64,000 nucleotides of DNA from an uncultured Alphaproteobacteria bacterium (GCA_944390455.1 CALXPU010000006.1:1-64000); one strand, 5' to 3'. Shown: positions 42,842 through 53,314, counted from the first letter of the stretch. Numbers and translations: made by a program. Notes: generated from the letters alone by a model not told the origin.

Positions 42842-45800
42842 ATGAGTAAGTTATTTAATAAGTCAGAACAGCGCGGTACGCTTCTTGTTGAAGCGCTCGC
42901 AATGCTGGGACTGATTGCCATGGTTACGCCAACCCTTTATAAGAAATCTGCTGAACGATTGCAAGAAATTCAGGATATTAACTCTGCTTCTCAAGCACGA
43001 ACCATGGGTAATGTTATGGATGCATTTATCCGACAAAACTTTGCGGGATTAATGAGTTCTGCGGCCGAGGTTAGCAATAGTACGTTAGTTATCGAATTTG
43101 AAGATAATCAACCGGGAAATGATGTCTTTCGTGTCGGATATTCCAGTTATTTACCTTATGGTTATAAACCTAATGAGATCCGTGGCTATGATATGCCTAA
43201 AGTTTATGTTCACCGTGATAACAGTACTTTGGTTTCTTATGTCCTTTATCCGAAAATTATTGACTTGGGTAGCAAACGAGCTGCCCGTATGGCTTCTCTT
43301 GTGGGAGCGAATGGTGGTGTTATTACTGAGCTGGGAGAGGCCAAAGGTACTGGTGGTGCTTGGTTCCTTGATAGTTCAATGGTTAATGATTTAAATTTTG
43401 ACTCTTCGTCTATGACTGAAAATTCTCTTATTATTACATCTAACGAACCGGTGTCGATGAGTTATGATGATAGTATGAAATATTTATATCGTGTACCACC
43501 GGATAACTATGAAGATCCTGCAGAGTATTACCATAATACCATGGTGACAGATCTCTATTTGGGCGGGCATGCTTCGCCTGGTGATGATCAGCCTCGTTCT
43601 GACTATTACTATTCTATCTTTAACGTAAAGAAAATGACAATGAATACGGACTGTAATCGTGCGTTTATTGGTGAAGATATTTCTTCAGGTATTACCGCTT
43701 GCGATCCGAATGTCGCCGATTTATATATTGGTAAACCTTTCAGCAAAACTTTGGTTGATTCTCCTTATGATCAAAAACTTGAAGCCAATAATGGTGCGGC
43801 TTGGATTTATGGTAACTTGGCTGCTTTGAGTGAAAGTTTCCAATTGTTCCGTGAAGAAGCCCTCTATGACGGTAATGTTAAGGATACTTTAGGGTATGAT
43901 GCCGACATGGAGAGAACTGCCGATGGTTGGGACGTTTTGCAATTTGCTCGTATGAATAGCTCGGGAACAGATGAGGAAGTGGTTGTTTTCCGTGCAGAAA
44001 ACAAAGAAGATGCTGAACGTGTTTCTATGATGGACGAATTCGTTCAGGTTAAACGCAGAACAGACTCTTCTAATATTACTGACTTTTTAGTCGGTGAATC
44101 TTCCGGTATCGGAGGTGAGGGCGCTTTAATTCAGGCTTTCAGATCTAATAACTTAAATGAAGTTCATATTAACCAAAATTCAGTTTCTTCCGTTACTGAA
44201 ATTAACCGTCAGGGCGGTACTGTTTATATTAACGGCGGGTCTACTACTTCTACCAATATGTTAACTTATATTAACGATATGGGTGGAAACCTTTATGCCG
44301 GTCATGATGGTGGTTGGTTGATGGGACAAGGTGCCGATAGTAGTGCTCGCGTTCACTTGTTAGCTAATGTTAACAGCTCGGGTACTGATAATCGTATCTT
44401 TACGGTTGGACATGATGTTAACAATAATTCCGGCGCTATTGGTACCGCTTATAATACAAACCATATGATTTATGCCGACACAGATAAAATTTCTTTACGT
44501 GGCGGCGGTATCCGTGTTTATAGCGAAGAAGGTTATACCGGTGCTGAAGCAGGGCAAATCGCTTTCCAACCTACTGTTAATAACGCTATTAAAAATGAAT
44601 ATGCGGATTTATCTGGTACAGAGTTGGAGCATTTGACAACTATTGCTTCAAAGTTTACTGATATTATGGGTAGAACTTATATGGGTAATAAAAATATGAG
44701 TTCTAATGCTTCCAGCGATGGGCAATATACTCGTAACGAGTTCACTTTGGGTGTTGCCGGTTCAGCTTGGGTTGATGAATTGTTATGGGCGCGTAAAGCT
44801 TGGTTGAAACAGGCCGGTATGCAAGAACTTCACGCCGGTTTTGAATCTTACTCGCAATTTGTTAACGCTCCGCAAACAGCTTGGTTAAACGCTTATGATG
44901 ATATGGTTGTTATTCGTAATATGACTAAGGGCGGAACTAATGACTCTCGCGGTGATATGAATCTTGGTAAGAACGATTTGATGTTCTTGGCTGATTCTAC
45001 AAAAGTCTTAATTAATGATACCGCAGGTGCTTGGGCTGCTTTTGAAGACGGTAGTGCTCGTGTCGGAGCAGGGGATCCGGCTACCGGAGCGCTCAAGAAC
45101 TACTTTATGGCTGATACTGTTGGCGGAGATGGTTCTGCAAACGTTGTCGGTTCTACTTTGGTTAATCTTTATACTATTAATGATAAAGTTTCCAGCGTTG
45201 TTGATATTCAACGTGAAGCTATGCGTTTTGGTGGTCATTGGTCTTCTTCTTATGCTAACAGAATTGATGCTAAGACCGGTACATTTACCATCAAGACAAA
45301 AGATGTTAGCTCAACAGATGAAGATGAAGGCGCTCAGTTCTATGCTGATGCTGATAAAATCAGAACAAGATGGGTTGATTTTCAAGTAGAAGATGATTCT
45401 AGCCTTGTTCGCTTTAAGGTTGCTCCAAATATGGATCCTGACAGTGACGTCAGCGAGGCAAATGTTCAAGTTAACGGTTCATTCCATGTTACCGGTAATG
45501 AAGTTATCCATATTGCTTCTAATTCGTCTAATGCTGTTGGCACTGCAGACAATGATCATGCAATGTTTGAAATTGATCCTGAGTACATTCAAGTTTGGGC
45601 TAAAGATACCGATGGAAACTACGCTCCCGGAGGATCTTCAGCTGGTGGATACTATGCAATGTTGAAGATTAATCCGACTGATGTTCGCGGTAATTCCAGC
45701 AGTATTGATGATACTCGTGAAGCTTCTATCTATATCCGTAAAGGCGCTATTGAATTAGAAGAAAGTTATAATGCTAATGGCGGTTCTTCTTCTACATTTG

Positions 45801-47065
45801 CTGCAGATGAGGGATTTGGATATATTAAAGCAAACAGATTTGTTTCTAATACTAATGAAACTGTTCCTGAAATTGCCGGAAAGACAGACAGAGGAACAAT
45901 GTATGATCAATATATGGTTAATCCGGCATATACTTCCGTAATGCACGATATTAAATTAACCACTCGAGGCGGCGCACGTTTGAGCGATATTTTGCCTGAC
46001 TTTATTCTTAAGGGGGTTTATAACATTTCAAATGACTTTATAGAAGGTTCTAAGACTAAGAGAATTTCTTGGAGTTGTGGCCCTAATTGTACTGCACAAG
46101 GTTATGTTCCTATAACTGAAGAAGTGGCTTGGGCTGATCCTTATGTCGGACGTATTCCTTATGCTCTTTGTCCTCCGGGATATAAGAATATGGCAACCTT
46201 AATTCCTGTATCCTTTAATATGGGGCAGGCAGGTGAAATTATTCAAGCAAGTAAGTTTGCTTCATATAAGAGTGATGTTGGCGCGGATAAACGTTGGTTT
46301 GTTAACCCAGCTGCTCGTCAAGCTGCCATTTTGAAAAATGCGATGAATATGACGGGTGTTGATTTGAACAATGCTATTATCTATCCAGGTATGGAAGAAG
46401 TCAGCAGTTTGATTTATAATGGTATTTATCAAGATGAAAATACTCACAGTTCGTTCTTATCGCAAACATTGACACGTACCGAAGGTTGGTATTTGGGATT
46501 AAAGGCTTATTATACTAACTCCGCTGCTACTGAAACTGACTCTTATTTGAAGCCAGAATCTAGCGGTACGTCTGCTCAAAACTTGTATGGTTACACATAT
46601 AGTAAAGATGGTTCTGATAAATATTCAGTAGCTCAACCTCTCTATTTCCAACAAAACACTTGGTTAAAGACATCTCTTGATCCATATGAAGAAGGATGGC
46701 ATGGTCGTATCGGTTTCATCTATGATACAGACTATTATGATTTAGGTTCCGGTGCCGGTAATGAAGGTATGGTTTCTAATAATAACCAAGATGGTTATAA
46801 TGATAGTAGTAATGTTAACCCGATGTTCAAAGGTAGCTTTGTCTGGAACTTATTCCCAGTACCAACAAATACGTTGGAAGGGCATGCTACAGTTTATTGT
46901 TACTTTGACAGAACAGCATTCAAAGATGGAGATTGGGCTGATAAGGTAGATCAGATTGATCAATTAGGTTCTTACCGCGATCCTGAGAGCAAGTCTTCCG
47001 GTGGTAACGATGCTTACCTCAAGCGTTTACATGATCCGTCGTTAAAATATTCGGATCCATGGTAA
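42842..47065 (+). CDS. Giant type IV prepilin-like protein (possible PilV-type tip adhesin)
   Basis: The 1407-residue product opens with a class of leader cut by prepilin peptidase: RG/TLLVEALAMLGLIAM, where Gly12 precedes the cleavage site and Glu17 is the conserved Glu5 of the mature pilin, followed by the usual hydrophobic helix. The next 1000 residues are Gly/Asn/Ser/Asp-rich, beta-rich and locally repetitive (for example GGTVYINGGSTTSTNM). The last 350 residues contain a compact domain with CPPGYKNMATLIPVSFNMG and a final VYCYFDRTAF, similar in layout to shufflon-type PilV minor pilins. Most pilins are 150-500 residues, so the length is exceptional. It probably sits at a pilus tip or on the surface and binds something; no assembly genes lie in the window. 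A strong Shine-Dalgarno site precedes the ATG. Confidence 0.75.
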   Translation: MSKLFNKSEQRGTLLVEALAMLGLIAMVTPTLYKKSAERLQEIQDINSASQARTMGNVMDAFIRQNFAGLMSSAAEVSNSTLVIEFEDNQPGNDVFRVGYSSYLPYGYKPNEIRGYDMPKVYVHRDNSTLVSYVLYPKIIDLGSKRAARMASLVGANGGVITELGEAKGTGGAWFLDSSMVNDLNFDSSSMTENSLIITSNEPVSMSYDDSMKYLYRVPPDNYEDPAEYYHNTMVTDLYLGGHASPGDDQPRSDYYYSIFNVKKMTMNTDCNRAFIGEDISSGITACDPNVADLYIGKPFSKTLVDSPYDQKLEANNGAAWIYGNLAALSESFQLFREEALYDGNVKDTLGYDADMERTADGWDVLQFARMNSSGTDEEVVVFRAENKEDAERVSMMDEFVQVKRRTDSSNITDFLVGESSGIGGEGALIQAFRSNNLNEVHINQNSVSSVTEINRQGGTVYINGGSTTSTNMLTYINDMGGNLYAGHDGGWLMGQGADSSARVHLLANVNSSGTDNRIFTVGHDVNNNSGAIGTAYNTNHMIYADTDKISLRGGGIRVYSEEGYTGAEAGQIAFQPTVNNAIKNEYADLSGTELEHLTTIASKFTDIMGRTYMGNKNMSSNASSDGQYTRNEFTLGVAGSAWVDELLWARKAWLKQAGMQELHAGFESYSQFVNAPQTAWLNAYDDMVVIRNMTKGGTNDSRGDMNLGKNDLMFLADSTKVLINDTAGAWAAFEDGSARVGAGDPATGALKNYFMADTVGGDGSANVVGSTLVNLYTINDKVSSVVDIQREAMRFGGHWSSSYANRIDAKTGTFTIKTKDVSSTDEDEGAQFYADADKIRTRWVDFQVEDDSSLVRFKVAPNMDPDSDVSEANVQVNGSFHVTGNEVIHIASNSSNAVGTADNDHAMFEIDPEYIQVWAKDTDGNYAPGGSSAGGYYAMLKINPTDVRGNSSSIDDTREASIYIRKGAIELEESYNANGGSSSTFAADEGFGYIKANRFVSNTNETVPEIAGKTDRGTMYDQYMVNPAYTSVMHDIKLTTRGGARLSDILPDFILKGVYNISNDFIEGSKTKRISWSCGPNCTAQGYVPITEEVAWADPYVGRIPYALCPPGYKNMATLIPVSFNMGQAGEIIQASKFASYKSDVGADKRWFVNPAARQAAILKNAMNMTGVDLNNAIIYPGMEEVSSLIYNGIYQDENTHSSFLSQTLTRTEGWYLGLKAYYTNSAATETDSYLKPESSGTSAQNLYGYTYSKDGSDKYSVAQPLYFQQNTWLKTSLDPYEEGWHGRIGFIYDTDYYDLGSGAGNEGMVSNNNQDGYNDSSNVNPMFKGSFVWNLFPVPTNTLEGHATVYCYFDRTAFKDGDWADKVDQIDQLGSYRDPESKSSGGNDAYLKRLHDPSLKYSDPW

Positions 47066-47084
47066 TCATCTTTACCAAACAATT

Positions 47085-47118
47085 AAAGAGGAAGGTCTTA
47101 AATCTTCCTCTTTTTTTT
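47085..47118 (+). terminator. Rho-independent terminator
   Basis: AAAGAGGAAG and CTTCCTC(TT) pair around GTCTTAAAT, followed by eight T. Confidence 0.85.
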
Positions 47119-47239
47119 ATACTTTTGGTTAGGTCGTTTTTTTATTTATCCAGCATATCTATGACTATATGCAAAAAAAAGTTATATTAATTTACAAGCC
47201 TAAAGGTATTAATTTCTGTTTATAAGTTGTTAATAGCCT

Positions 47240-47268
47240 TTGATAACTTTTTTTTCACCGCTTATTCT
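47240..47268 (+). promoter_or_regulatory. Candidate promoter of malQ
   Basis: TTGATA, a 17-base spacer and TATTCT, about 40 bases before the start. Confidence 0.5.
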
Positions 47269-47309
47269 CTGCTCATAATGTAATAATTTTATGTTTAAAG
47301 GATATAAAG

Positions 47310-49892
47310 ATGGATATCTGTGAAAGTATCAGTAATCTGGCTTATCTTTCCGGTATTGAGTTGCAAGCAACTATTGAGGAAAAGGTCGGATTACTTAAGG
47401 CTATGGATATTCTCGATCAGAACTTTGATTATAATACTCAAGACACTGATAAACAGACAGAAAATTTACGTCTTATCGAGAAAATTATTGATGAGAAGAA
47501 AAACGCTAATTTCATCAATATTGTACACCATATTCCTATTTTAAGGCAAAACAAAGTTCCTTCTATGGAAATTTCTTTGCCGGATGGCGTGAAAAAGTTA
47601 AAATGGAACTTTTATGAAGATGAAGACCCCAAGAAATATTATAAAGGGGAAATTATTATTGATGATTCCGAAAAGTTTTATAGCGGTGAAGTGGCTATTG
47701 ATGATTTGGAAAGAGTTGAAAATAACGGTGATGAAGTAGAACGCCAGATAAACGGAGTGACTTATCGTAAGTATCGCTTTAAGTTTCCGTTTGATGTGCG
47801 ACTCGGCTATCATAATGTTGTCTTTTCTTATGTGAATCAAAATGGCGAGGAAGTTACACAAAAGACCAGCCTTATTTCTGCTCCTGAAAAATGCTACGAT
47901 GGATTTGGTATTCGTGAAGGAAAGAAAACTTGGGGTGTGCCTGTGCAACTCTATGAACAAGTCAGCGAAAATAACCTTGGTATCGGTAATTATGGAGATT
48001 TGGCGCAACTTGGTTATATCTTAGGTAAACATGGAGCAGGGCTTATCGGTGTTAATCCGCTTCACGCGGCTCATGATGATAGACCGGAAATTGCTTCTCC
48101 ATATAGTCCGGATAGCCGTATGTTCTTTAACTATCTTTATCTTGATGTTACGGCTATCAATGAGTTCAAAAACTCCCAAGCGGTTCGCGACTATTATAAC
48201 AGTCCGGAATTTCAGGAAAAAATAAGACTTAATCGTCGTCGGGCTTATGTTGACTACACCACTACGCAAGAATTAGTGGACGATATTTTGCATCGGTGCT
48301 TTGATGAGTTCCGTTTCTCTCCTTTAAGTGAGGAAGCTCGCAATCGTTTTAATGTTTATTGCGCAGATCAAGGCGATAATTTGGAAATGTTTGCAACTTT
48401 TAGAGCTCTTTCTAAACACTTTGCAAAACAAAATCCAACACCTGCTGGGTGGCAGGATTGGCCGGCTGCTTATAGAGATAATCCTAATTCGCCTGAAATT
48501 GTTGCTTTCAGAAATCAACATCGGGCAGAAATTGATTTCTATAAATATACACAATGGCAATGTGAAATCCAACTGCAACATGTTAAAGATACTTGTCTTA
48601 ATTCTGGTATGCAAATCGGACTTTATATGGATAACGCAGTTGGGGTTCATCCAAGAGGTTTTGAAGCGTGGTATTACCGCGACAATTATATCAAAGGTAC
48701 GGCAGGGGCTGCTCCGGATATCTTGTCTAAAAACGGACAACGTTGGTACTTGCTTGGATATAATCCAATGAAACTGCAAGAGCAGGGGTATGAACCTTAT
48801 CGTAAAATTATTGAAGCTAATATGCGCTATGCCGGTTGTTTGCGTATTGACCACGTGTTACAACTTCATCGTTTGTATATATTCCCAGAAAATGCGGAAA
48901 CCGGAAACTACATCTACTACAACGTTAAAGAGTTAATGGCGATTGTAGCTTTGGAAAGTCATCGCAATAAGACTTTGGTTATCGGTGAAGATTTGGGTAA
49001 TGCAACCGAAGAAATTAAACGCGGTATGGAAGATTTTGGTATTCTTTCTTATAAAGTGCTTCCATTTGAACGTCGGGATGATATGTATAATTCTATGAAA
49101 CATCCTGACGAATATCCGCAAATGTCGGTTTGCTCTCCATCTACGCATGATACGCCTCCGTTGTCAAGCCAATGGAATGTTCAACATGTTTGGCAGCAAA
49201 AGCTCTTGGGTATTCTTTCTGACAAACAAGCTGATGATACATTTGAACAATATGCTTCTCAACGTGAAGGTTTGAACTGGATTTTAGAGCATTATGGTAT
49301 TTGGAATGAAGTTGGCGGTAAGGCTGTTGAGCATCCACGTGAAGATGCCAATAATATTCCGGATAAATATGTTCAAGCGGTTACAACATTCTTGGCTCGT
49401 TCTAACTCGGCTATTATGCTGATGCCGTTCTCGGATATCTTTGGTCAACGCGAAATGGGAAATATCCCAGGTATTTCCGAATTGGAATGGTCTAAACAGA
49501 ATCCGTTACAGTCTGTATATGGAAATATTGCTTATCCAAACTGGCGTAAAAAAATGCATATTCCGGTGGAACATATTGAAGATGTTGAAATGTTCCGCGA
49601 AGTTGCTCAGATTTTAGGTAAATACAGACCGGACGGCAATAACGGAAAAGGGCGTTATTATCAGTTTGAACGCTTGGGCAATAATAATGCCTCTACAATT
49701 GACTTTGAAAAGTTCAAACGTATTCACGACATTATTAAATATAAAGAAGCTTATCGTATGGAGCAATTGTTACAGAATCGATATAGTCAGGCTTATAAAA
49801 ATCGCTTAACTAACAGATTTGAAACAAATAAAACTCGTTATGATAATATGATACAAGCTTGGGCTAAGCATAAAAAAGCTCACGGATTGTAA
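47310..49892 (+). CDS. malQ: 4-alpha-glucanotransferase (GH77)
   Basis: MalQ transfers maltooligosaccharide segments in glycogen or maltodextrin metabolism in the cytoplasm. The 860-residue product has an N-terminal extension of about 220 residues with beta-sandwich-like strands, then the GH77 barrel: WGVPVQLYEQVSENNLGIGN, GLYMDNAVGVHPRGFEAWYY, CLRIDHVLQLHRLYIFP with the nucleophile Asp, and VIGEDLGNATEEI with the acid/base Glu. AAAGGAT precedes the ATG. It separates pilin-related genes but has its own promoter and terminator. Confidence 0.95.
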   Translation: MDICESISNLAYLSGIELQATIEEKVGLLKAMDILDQNFDYNTQDTDKQTENLRLIEKIIDEKKNANFINIVHHIPILRQNKVPSMEISLPDGVKKLKWNFYEDEDPKKYYKGEIIIDDSEKFYSGEVAIDDLERVENNGDEVERQINGVTYRKYRFKFPFDVRLGYHNVVFSYVNQNGEEVTQKTSLISAPEKCYDGFGIREGKKTWGVPVQLYEQVSENNLGIGNYGDLAQLGYILGKHGAGLIGVNPLHAAHDDRPEIASPYSPDSRMFFNYLYLDVTAINEFKNSQAVRDYYNSPEFQEKIRLNRRRAYVDYTTTQELVDDILHRCFDEFRFSPLSEEARNRFNVYCADQGDNLEMFATFRALSKHFAKQNPTPAGWQDWPAAYRDNPNSPEIVAFRNQHRAEIDFYKYTQWQCEIQLQHVKDTCLNSGMQIGLYMDNAVGVHPRGFEAWYYRDNYIKGTAGAAPDILSKNGQRWYLLGYNPMKLQEQGYEPYRKIIEANMRYAGCLRIDHVLQLHRLYIFPENAETGNYIYYNVKELMAIVALESHRNKTLVIGEDLGNATEEIKRGMEDFGILSYKVLPFERRDDMYNSMKHPDEYPQMSVCSPSTHDTPPLSSQWNVQHVWQQKLLGILSDKQADDTFEQYASQREGLNWILEHYGIWNEVGGKAVEHPREDANNIPDKYVQAVTTFLARSNSAIMLMPFSDIFGQREMGNIPGISELEWSKQNPLQSVYGNIAYPNWRKKMHIPVEHIEDVEMFREVAQILGKYRPDGNNGKGRYYQFERLGNNNASTIDFEKFKRIHDIIKYKEAYRMEQLLQNRYSQAYKNRLTNRFETNKTRYDNMIQAWAKHKKAHGL

Positions 49893-49915
49893 TTTGTCTG
49901 TCTTTTATAGTGCAG

Positions 49916-49945
49916 AAAGGAGTCTCAAAGGCTCCTTTTTGTATT
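49916..49945 (+). terminator. Rho-independent terminator of malQ
   Basis: AAAGGAG and CTCCTTT pair around a loop of about 9 bases, with T residues following. Confidence 0.75.
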
Positions 49946-50072
49946 TTAAAGATGCTTTTATAATGTAGAATACTCTATCTTGGGGAAAATTAACTCTATT
50001 TTAATGACAGACACATAAAACTGACTTTAGTATGTATATGTTAAGTTATTGATATTTTCAGAAGGCGTTGCT

Positions 50073-50690
50073 ATGGAAAACAAACAGAAGGTTAGGGCTA
50101 TTTTTCAAATTGGTGGATGGCTCGCCTTTATTATGTTGGGGTATTTAGGTATTCGCAGTTATAAACTTTCAGTAGAGAAACTGAAAACTAATACTTGTAT
50201 TGAGGAAATAGAAACTCTTTCCAGAAATATTCAGATGTATTTTCAAAGTCAGCGCGATTATGGTGAATTTAATTACAAGCAAGCTGTTGACTTTAAGTTA
50301 ATTCCACAGAGTATGTTTCGCCAAGGTTTTAAAGAGGCTACCAACGCTTACTTGGGCGGAGTTGATTTCTTTTATTCGTCTTTTGCTACATTTAATGATA
50401 AAAAATCTTTTGAAATTTCTTTTCAGGGGTTAAGTAGTTATGCGTGTCGAGAATTGGTGCGTATGAACTGGGATAGCAGCGATATGACGAATCTTATTGC
50501 CGTTGGTGGGTATTCTGTTCCTACGCCGTCTGGGGTATTGGATGATATTTATCCAACGACACCTCAAGCTGAAATAAAATCTCGCAATATTTTCAAAGCA
50601 AATGAAGCTCCGTACGTGGCTATTGAAAAATTAGAAAGTATTTGTGATTGCAGCGAAAATGTTTGTAGTGTGGTGTGGAAATTCCGCTAA
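50073..50690 (+). CDS. PilS-like pilin-related protein
   Basis: The 205-residue product has one N-terminal hydrophobic helix (about 10-28) and a globular domain resembling PilS-type pilins: CIEEIETLSRNIQMYFQSQ, then SYACRELVRMNW and IAVGGYSVPTP, and two C-terminal Cys (CDCSENVC). Unlike a true prepilin it lacks the Gly/Glu5 cleavage signature. It may be a pilin-derived membrane protein rather than a fibre subunit. AGAAGG precedes ATG 50073. Confidence 0.65.
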   Translation: MENKQKVRAIFQIGGWLAFIMLGYLGIRSYKLSVEKLKTNTCIEEIETLSRNIQMYFQSQRDYGEFNYKQAVDFKLIPQSMFRQGFKEATNAYLGGVDFFYSSFATFNDKKSFEISFQGLSSYACRELVRMNWDSSDMTNLIAVGGYSVPTPSGVLDDIYPTTPQAEIKSRNIFKANEAPYVAIEKLESICDCSENVCSVVWKFR

Positions 50691-50703
50691 ACCACTTTTT
50701 TAC

Positions 50704-50731
50704 TTGCAAATTTTATCTTTCGTGATATAAA
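50704..50731 (+). promoter_or_regulatory. Candidate promoter of lysS
   Basis: TTGCAA, a 16-base spacer and TATAAA. Confidence 0.6.
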
Positions 50732-50790
50732 AAGACGAATTTTGACATTGTTTTTAATGTTTGTACGTAATTTTTTCAAATGGATTTTTT

Positions 50791-52266
50791 ATGATGACAG
50801 AAGAAGTTAGTGAACAAAGACAGAGCCGCTTAAATAAGCTCGCTAAGTTACAAGATATGGGGTATAATCCATATCCGTATCGTTTTCAACCGGATAGCTA
50901 TGCTCAACCGTTACAAGAGAAATATAAAGATTTGGCAAACGGCGAAAATACTGAAGACAGAGTGACTGTTGCCGGTCGCGCTATGGCTGTTCGTAACGAT
51001 GGGATGTTTATTGATTTGAAAGATAAAACCGGTAACATTCAAATCTTCTGCCATAAATCTCACTTGAATGAAGACAATCTTAAACTCTTGAAATGCTTGG
51101 ATATTGGCGACATTATCGGTGTTTCTGGTTTTATTCGCAGGACACCGCGTGGCGAACTTTCCGTTGCTGCAGAAAAGTTTGATATTATTGCAAAATCTTT
51201 GGAACCATTACCAGAAAAATTCCATGGTTTGACTGATGTGGAAACTCGTTATCGCAAACGCTATGTTGATTTGATTATCAATGATGAAGCTAAACAAATC
51301 TTATTAACTCGTTGCAAAATCGTTTCTGCTGTGCGTGAATTCTTTAATCAAAATGAATTTTTGGAAGTTGAAACACCGACTTTCCACCCAATTATGGGCG
51401 GGGCTAATGCTAAACCGTTTGTAACGCACTATAACGCTTTGGATAATGATTTTTATTTACGTGTTGCTACTGAACTCTATTTGAAAAAATTAGTTGTCGG
51501 CGGTATTGATAGAGTATTTGAAATCGGTAAGAACTATCGTAATGAAGGTATTGATAAGAATCACGTGCCGGAATTTACAGGTCTTGAAGCTTATATGGCT
51601 TATGGCGATTACAACGATATGGCTGATTTGATTTATAGATTGGTACGCTTTGTCGTTAATAAAGTTTTTGGAACGGATACTTTAGTTTTAGATGGTCATG
51701 AAATTGACTTCTCTAAACCTTTCCCGAAAGTTTCTATTATTGACTTGATTAAGCGTGAAACAGGCGCTGATTTCTTGAGCGTTGAAACTGTTGAAGACGC
51801 ACGTGCTTTGGCTAAATCTGTTGGTGTTGATGCTGATCACTGCTCAAACTGGGGCAAGGTGGTTCAAGAAGTATTTGATGAAAAAGTTGAAGCTACCTTG
51901 ATTGAACCAATTCATGTTTCCGATATGCCGAAAGATATTTCTCCTTTGGCAAAGACTCATCGCGACAATCCTCGTTTGGTTGAACACTTTGATACATATT
52001 TGCTCGGTATGGAATTGGGGTGCGCTTATTCTGAACTTTCTAACCCATTGGAACAATTGGAACGTTTCAAGGCGCAGATGGCTGAACGTGAAAACGGTGA
52101 TGATGAAGCTCAGATGCTTGACGAAAGCTTTATTGATGCGCTTTCATATGGTTTTGTTCCGACAACCGGTATGGGGATGGGCATGGATAGATTAGCTAAA
52201 CTTTTAACAGGGGCGGCTACTCTTCGTGATGTAATTCTCTTCCCAACTCTGAAGAAAACGAAATAA
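50791..52266 (+). CDS. lysS: Lysyl-tRNA synthetase, class II
   Basis: This enzyme charges tRNA-Lys. The 491-residue product has the OB-fold anticodon-binding domain (about 50-150, with VAGRAMAVRNDGMFIDLKDK), motif 1 near FLEVETPTFHPIMGGANAKP, motif 2 in VFEIGKNYRNEGIDKNHVPE, and motif 3 in TTGMGMGMDRLAKLL. Two adjacent ATGs (50791, 50794) are possible starts; the Shine-Dalgarno site is weak. Confidence 0.97.
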   Translation: MMTEEVSEQRQSRLNKLAKLQDMGYNPYPYRFQPDSYAQPLQEKYKDLANGENTEDRVTVAGRAMAVRNDGMFIDLKDKTGNIQIFCHKSHLNEDNLKLLKCLDIGDIIGVSGFIRRTPRGELSVAAEKFDIIAKSLEPLPEKFHGLTDVETRYRKRYVDLIINDEAKQILLTRCKIVSAVREFFNQNEFLEVETPTFHPIMGGANAKPFVTHYNALDNDFYLRVATELYLKKLVVGGIDRVFEIGKNYRNEGIDKNHVPEFTGLEAYMAYGDYNDMADLIYRLVRFVVNKVFGTDTLVLDGHEIDFSKPFPKVSIIDLIKRETGADFLSVETVEDARALAKSVGVDADHCSNWGKVVQEVFDEKVEATLIEPIHVSDMPKDISPLAKTHRDNPRLVEHFDTYLLGMELGCAYSELSNPLEQLERFKAQMAERENGDDEAQMLDESFIDALSYGFVPTTGMGMGMDRLAKLLTGAATLRDVILFPTLKKTK

Positions 52267-52284
52267 TGGATTGTTTTTAAAATA

Positions 52285-52317
52285 AAAAAGCCTGACTGTG
52301 AAGTCGGGCTTTTTTTT
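52285..52317. terminator. Terminator between convergent genes
   Basis: AAAAAGCCTGAC and GTCGGGCTTTTT pair (one wobble) around TGTGAA, with a T-tract after. Confidence 0.9.
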
Positions 52318-52332
52318 GTGTTTGAAAAGAAA

Positions 52333-53265
52333 TTACAGCTTCTTGTATAATCTCTTTTTACTTTCTTTTAACAAGAATTCTGCCTTGTCTTGCGGTATCA
52401 ATTTCTGATTACGCAAATTTTCCAACATTAATAGAATCTCTAATTCCAGACTAATTCGCATTTTTTGCTTATTGCGTTTAATTTCACGCAACAGATGAAA
52501 GAGTTGGAATATAGACGTCAGATTTTTGTTGGGAACGCTGATTTTTTTACCGAAAAATTTTACAGTTTTATTCATCAGCTTTAATTTGTAATGTTTGCGC
52601 AAGTAGTGATCCGCCTCGCGTATTTGCGAATTAACGCGGATGATGTCGTCAATCGGCTCTTGGAAGGTTCCTGCGTATTTGATGCAACGTTCCAAAATAC
52701 TTGCCAGCTCGTGGAACATCATTTCATTTTGAGCAATTCCTTTACCATTCATTATTTTAGCGGCTTCAGTTAAACTTTCTTCCACCACATAGTAATAAGA
52801 AATTAATTCGGGAGCTTGCTTTTTGACAGAGCGTTCTAATCGCAAAGACTGACGCTTGGTGGTACTCCAGATTATTGTACTTCCTGCCGGCAGTATCTTT
52901 TTCACAGACTGGATGTTTTCTCCGGTGTTGCGTCCGTTAGGTGCTAAACTTATATCTGTTTCCGGCACACCTAATTTACAACAAACAGACGCCAGTAGTT
53001 CTGCTTCACTCCTGTCGTGAGTGTGTTTACTCAACAAACCTTTACCTCCGACACATAATATTGCCGGATGATAACCGTGTTGTTGGTATATTCTGTAATA
53101 CAACCATGTTGCCCAAAATGCTGATGTTGGATCGTCGTCAATGGCAATCACATAATCCGCACGGACTACTTTGTTTTTAGAATCGATGCAATTTGTTTTG
53201 ATACACAATGCATCATAAATCACTTCGGCCGCTTCCATGGAGCGTTCAAATCTTCCTGTATTCAT
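52333..53265 (-). CDS. YdcF-like DUF218 protein, cytoplasmic form
   Basis: Residues of about 35-190 form a DUF218 domain: ADYVIAIDDDP, ILCVGGKGLLS, RSEAELLASVCCKLGVPETD, and NGRNTGENIQSV. The C-terminal 110 residues are helical and very basic. There is no membrane anchor, unlike the copy near ftsX. DUF218 proteins are linked to envelope biogenesis, but the activity is not established. The leader is AT-rich, without a Shine-Dalgarno site, and contains the mini-frame ATG-TCA-AAC-TTA-TAA. Confidence 0.8.
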   Translation of the reverse strand: MNTGRFERSMEAAEVIYDALCIKTNCIDSKNKVVRADYVIAIDDDPTSAFWATWLYYRIYQQHGYHPAILCVGGKGLLSKHTHDRSEAELLASVCCKLGVPETDISLAPNGRNTGENIQSVKKILPAGSTIIWSTTKRQSLRLERSVKKQAPELISYYYVVEESLTEAAKIMNGKGIAQNEMMFHELASILERCIKYAGTFQEPIDDIIRVNSQIREADHYLRKHYKLKLMNKTVKFFGKKISVPNKNLTSIFQLFHLLREIKRNKQKMRISLELEILLMLENLRNQKLIPQDKAEFLLKESKKRLYKKL

Positions 53266-53314
53266 ACTAATTTATATTTATAAGTTTGACATAAAAATTT
53301 TTTTAGTGCTTTAC

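Noticed and set aside
42842-47065. A shufflon (invertible C-terminal segments) for the PilV-like protein
   Set aside because: I see no inverted repeat pairs at the 3' end of the gene and no site-specific recombinase in the window.
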